From Cellulomonas sp. NTE-D12 (GTDB taxonomy: Bacteria; Actinomycetota; Actinomycetes; Actinomycetales; Cellulomonadaceae): a stretch of 64,000 nucleotides of DNA. Where the stretch lies: positions 1,736,001 through 1,800,000 of the forward strand of contig NZ_AP026442.1 in NCBI RefSeq assembly GCF_027923705.1. Direction: 5' to 3'. A program made the translations under genes and the position numbers. The notes under the pieces are model-generated. The model did no database searches. It saw only the letters and a program-made list of their open reading frames with translations, and was not told the origin of the DNA. This document shows, piece by piece, positions 61,763-64,000 of the stretch; the first letter of the stretch is position 1, and each line of letters starts with the position of its first letter.

Positions 61763-63940
61763 TCACGCAGGCAGGTCTCCCGTGCCCTGCGCAGTGGGGG
61801 AGCCGGCGCTGGACGACGGTGCCCCGCCCCCGCGCGCCGCGGCCAGCGACTCGTGGGCTGCTGCCGCCACGGCCTCCGCCGTGATGCCGAACTCGCGGTA
61901 GAGCGTCTCGTAGTCCGCCGACGCGCCGTAGTGCTCGAGCGAGACGGCGCGGCCGGCGTCGCCGAGCAGCTTGTACCAGGACATCGCGATCCCGGCCTCG
62001 ACGGACACCCGTGCGCGCACGCCGGACGGCAGCACCGACTCGCGGTACTCCTCGTCCTGCTCGGCGAACCACTCGAGGCACGGCGCGGAGACCACGCGAG
62101 TCGGCACGCCGTCCGCCTCGAGCTGCTCACGTGCGGCCACGGCCAGCTGCACCTCGGAACCGGTCCCGATCAGGATCACGTCCGGGGTCCCGGTGGACGC
62201 CTCGACCAGGGTGTAGGCGCCGCGCGTCACCCCGTCGGTGGTCGCGAAGCCCTGCTCGCCGCGGGGGAACGTCGGCACGTTCTGCCGCGTGAGGATCAGG
62301 CCGACCGGGCCGTCGGTGCGCTCGAGCGTGGCCCGCCAGGCGGCAGCCGTCTCGTTGGCGTCGGCGGGCCGGACGACGGCCAGGCCTGGGATCGCACGCA
62401 GCGCGGTCAGGTGCTCCACCGGCTGGTGCGTCGGGCCGTCCTCGCCGAGGCCGATCGAGTCGTGCGTCCAGACGTAGACCGTCGGGATGCCCATCAGGGA
62501 CGCCAGCCGGACGGCGCCGCGCATGTAGTCCGAGAACTGCAGGAACGTGCCGCCGTAGGCGCGGGTCAGACCGTGCAGCACGATGCCGGACACGATGGCG
62601 CCCATCGCGTGCTCGCGGATGCCGAAGTGCAGGGTCCGGCCGTACTCGTCGCCGGCGAACTCCTTGGTGGAGCGCTTGGACGGGATGAAGCTCGGCTCGC
62701 CCTTCATCGTCGTGTTGTTGGAGCCGGCGAGGTCGGCGGAGCCGCCCCACAGCTCCGGCAGCACGGGAGCGAGAGCGGAGAGCACGTCGCCGGAGGCGGC
62801 CCGGGTGGCGACGGCCTTGCTGGCGGGGAACACGGGCAGGGCGTCCGTCCAGCCCTCGGGCAGCTCGTGAGCCGACAGCCGGTCCAGCAACGCGGCCCGG
62901 TCCGGGTTCGCGGCGCGCCAGGCGTCCAGCTTCTCCTGCCACCGGGCGCGCTCGGCCTTGGCCTTCTCGGCCAGGGAGCCACGGGTGTGCTCGAGCACGG
63001 CTGGGTCGACGTCGAAGTTCTTGTCCGGGTCGAACCCGAGCTCCTCCTTCAGGCCCCGGACGGAGTCGCCCCCGAGCTTCGAGCCGTGGGCGGCGTGCGA
63101 GTTGGTCTTGCCCGGCGTCGGCCAGGCGATCAGCGTGCGCAGCGCGATGAACGACGGCCGGTCGGTGACGGCCTTGGCCGCCTCGATCGCCGCGGCCAGG
63201 GCGTCGACGTCCTCGACGTAGCCGTCGGCGCCGCCGACCGTCCAGTCCACCAGCTGGGTGTGCCAGCCGTAGGCGGCGTACCGGGCCAGCACGTCCTCGT
63301 TGAACGCGATCTGGGTGTCGCCCTCGATGGAGATGTGGTTGTCGTCCCAGATGACGACGAGGTTGCCGAGGTCCTGGGTGCCGGCGATCGAGGACGCCTC
63401 GCCGCTGATGCCCTCCTCGAGGTCACCGTCGGAGGCGATCACGTAGACCATGTGGTCGAACGGGCTGGTGCCGGGTGCGGCATCGGGGTCGAGCAGGCCG
63501 CGCTCGCGGCGTGCCGCCATCGCGAAGCCGACGGAGGACGCGATGCCCTGGCCGAGCGGCCCGGTGGTGATCTCCACGCCCTTGGTGTGCCGGAACTCGG
63601 GGTGGCCGGGCGTCTTGGAGCCCCAGGTGCGCAGGGCCTCGATGTCGGACAGCTCGAGGCCGAACCCGCCCAGGTAGAGCTGGATGTACTGCGTCAGGCT
63701 GGAGTGGCCGGCGGAGAGGACGAACCGGTCCCGACCGAGCCAGTGGGTGTCCGCCGGGTCGTGCCGCATCACGTCGTGGTAGAGCAGGTAGGCGGCGGGA
63801 GCCAGGCTGATCGCCGTCCCGGGGTGCCCGTTGCCGACCTTCTCGACCGCATCCGCTGCGAGCACCCGGACGGTGTCGACAGCCTTCCGGTCCAGGTCGG
63901 TCCAGCCGACGGTGGTGGCCAGGGGAGCCTTCGCGTTCAC
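61763..63940 (-). CDS. tkt: Transketolase
   Basis: This 725-residue thiamine diphosphate enzyme of the non-oxidative pentose-phosphate branch has GNGHPGTAISLAPAAYLLYHDVMRHDP, GPLGQGIASSVGFAMA, IASDGDLEEGISGEASSIAG (TPP/Mg site), WDDNHISIEGDT, TLHFGIREHAMGAIVSGI, YVWTHDSIGLGEDGPTHQPVEHL and the C-terminal domain. It is the first gene of the tkt-tal-zwf-opcA-pgl operon. I prefer GTG 63940, which stands 4 bases after GAGG; an adjacent GTG at 63943 would add one residue. Confidence 0.97.
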   Translation of the reverse strand: MNAKAPLATTVGWTDLDRKAVDTVRVLAADAVEKVGNGHPGTAISLAPAAYLLYHDVMRHDPADTHWLGRDRFVLSAGHSSLTQYIQLYLGGFGLELSDIEALRTWGSKTPGHPEFRHTKGVEITTGPLGQGIASSVGFAMAARRERGLLDPDAAPGTSPFDHMVYVIASDGDLEEGISGEASSIAGTQDLGNLVVIWDDNHISIEGDTQIAFNEDVLARYAAYGWHTQLVDWTVGGADGYVEDVDALAAAIEAAKAVTDRPSFIALRTLIAWPTPGKTNSHAAHGSKLGGDSVRGLKEELGFDPDKNFDVDPAVLEHTRGSLAEKAKAERARWQEKLDAWRAANPDRAALLDRLSAHELPEGWTDALPVFPASKAVATRAASGDVLSALAPVLPELWGGSADLAGSNNTTMKGEPSFIPSKRSTKEFAGDEYGRTLHFGIREHAMGAIVSGIVLHGLTRAYGGTFLQFSDYMRGAVRLASLMGIPTVYVWTHDSIGLGEDGPTHQPVEHLTALRAIPGLAVVRPADANETAAAWRATLERTDGPVGLILTRQNVPTFPRGEQGFATTDGVTRGAYTLVEASTGTPDVILIGTGSEVQLAVAAREQLEADGVPTRVVSAPCLEWFAEQDEEYRESVLPSGVRARVSVEAGIAMSWYKLLGDAGRAVSLEHYGASADYETLYREFGITAEAVAAAAHESLAAARGGGAPSSSAGSPTAQGTGDLPA

Positions 63941-64000
63941 CACACCTCATTCCCGCCCGGGCAGGGCCGGACGACGACGTCGAGCGGCCCGCGGAGACCC

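Overview
The window is high-GC DNA from an actinobacterium. The gene content and order (pdtaR-polA, rpsA-coaE-uvrB, uvrC-rapZ-yvcK-whiA-gap-pgk-tpiA-secG-rbpA, tkt-tal-zwf-opcA-pgl) fit a Cellulomonas-type member of the Micrococcales. That placement is inference from gene order, GC content, frequent GTG starts and leaderless genes; no marker search could be run.

Positions 1-22 kb are accessory and patchy. A TIR-domain protein gene is split by an intact IS3-family insertion sequence. Next come two hypothetical genes, a membrane-anchored NERD-domain protein and a HigBA toxin-antitoxin pair with a perfect palindromic operator. A low-complexity pyrimidine-rich stretch and a tRNA 3'-end remnant (probable attachment-site scar) follow. 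Then come a secreted ScyD/ScyE-like protein, a divergent MerR/thioredoxin-like unit, an ArsR-SRPBCC cluster with a decayed SRPBCC copy, a GGDEF-EAL protein, a PAP2-DedA-response regulator-histidine kinase operon, and a MobF relaxase with an excisionase-like gene but no integrase.

Positions 22-64 kb are mostly conserved chromosome. They hold a tRNA with anticodon CAA, the ANTAR regulator pdtaR, DNA polymerase I, phosphofructokinase, ribosomal protein S1, dephospho-CoA kinase and a polysaccharide deacetylase. All three UvrABC genes are present, each at a separate place; uvrA carries a LexA-type box. Two tandem TerC genes follow a probable yybP-ykoY manganese riboswitch whose alternative pairing can be read in the sequence. 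A fatty-acid pair (acyl-CoA dehydrogenase and acyl-CoA ligase) has a long palindromic operator between the genes.

The right end combines lower glycolysis (gap, pgk, tpiA) with secG and rbpA, facing the pentose-phosphate operon tkt-tal-zwf-opcA-pgl on the minus strand. In that operon the phosphogluconolactonase is fused in frame to a complete O-methyltransferase domain, the most unusual protein architecture here.

Many genes overlap by ATGA or GTGA, indicating translational coupling. Several (polA, pdtaR, uvrA, uvrC, the acyl-CoA ligase) have a -10 hexamer only about 6-8 bases before the start codon, as expected for leaderless mRNAs.
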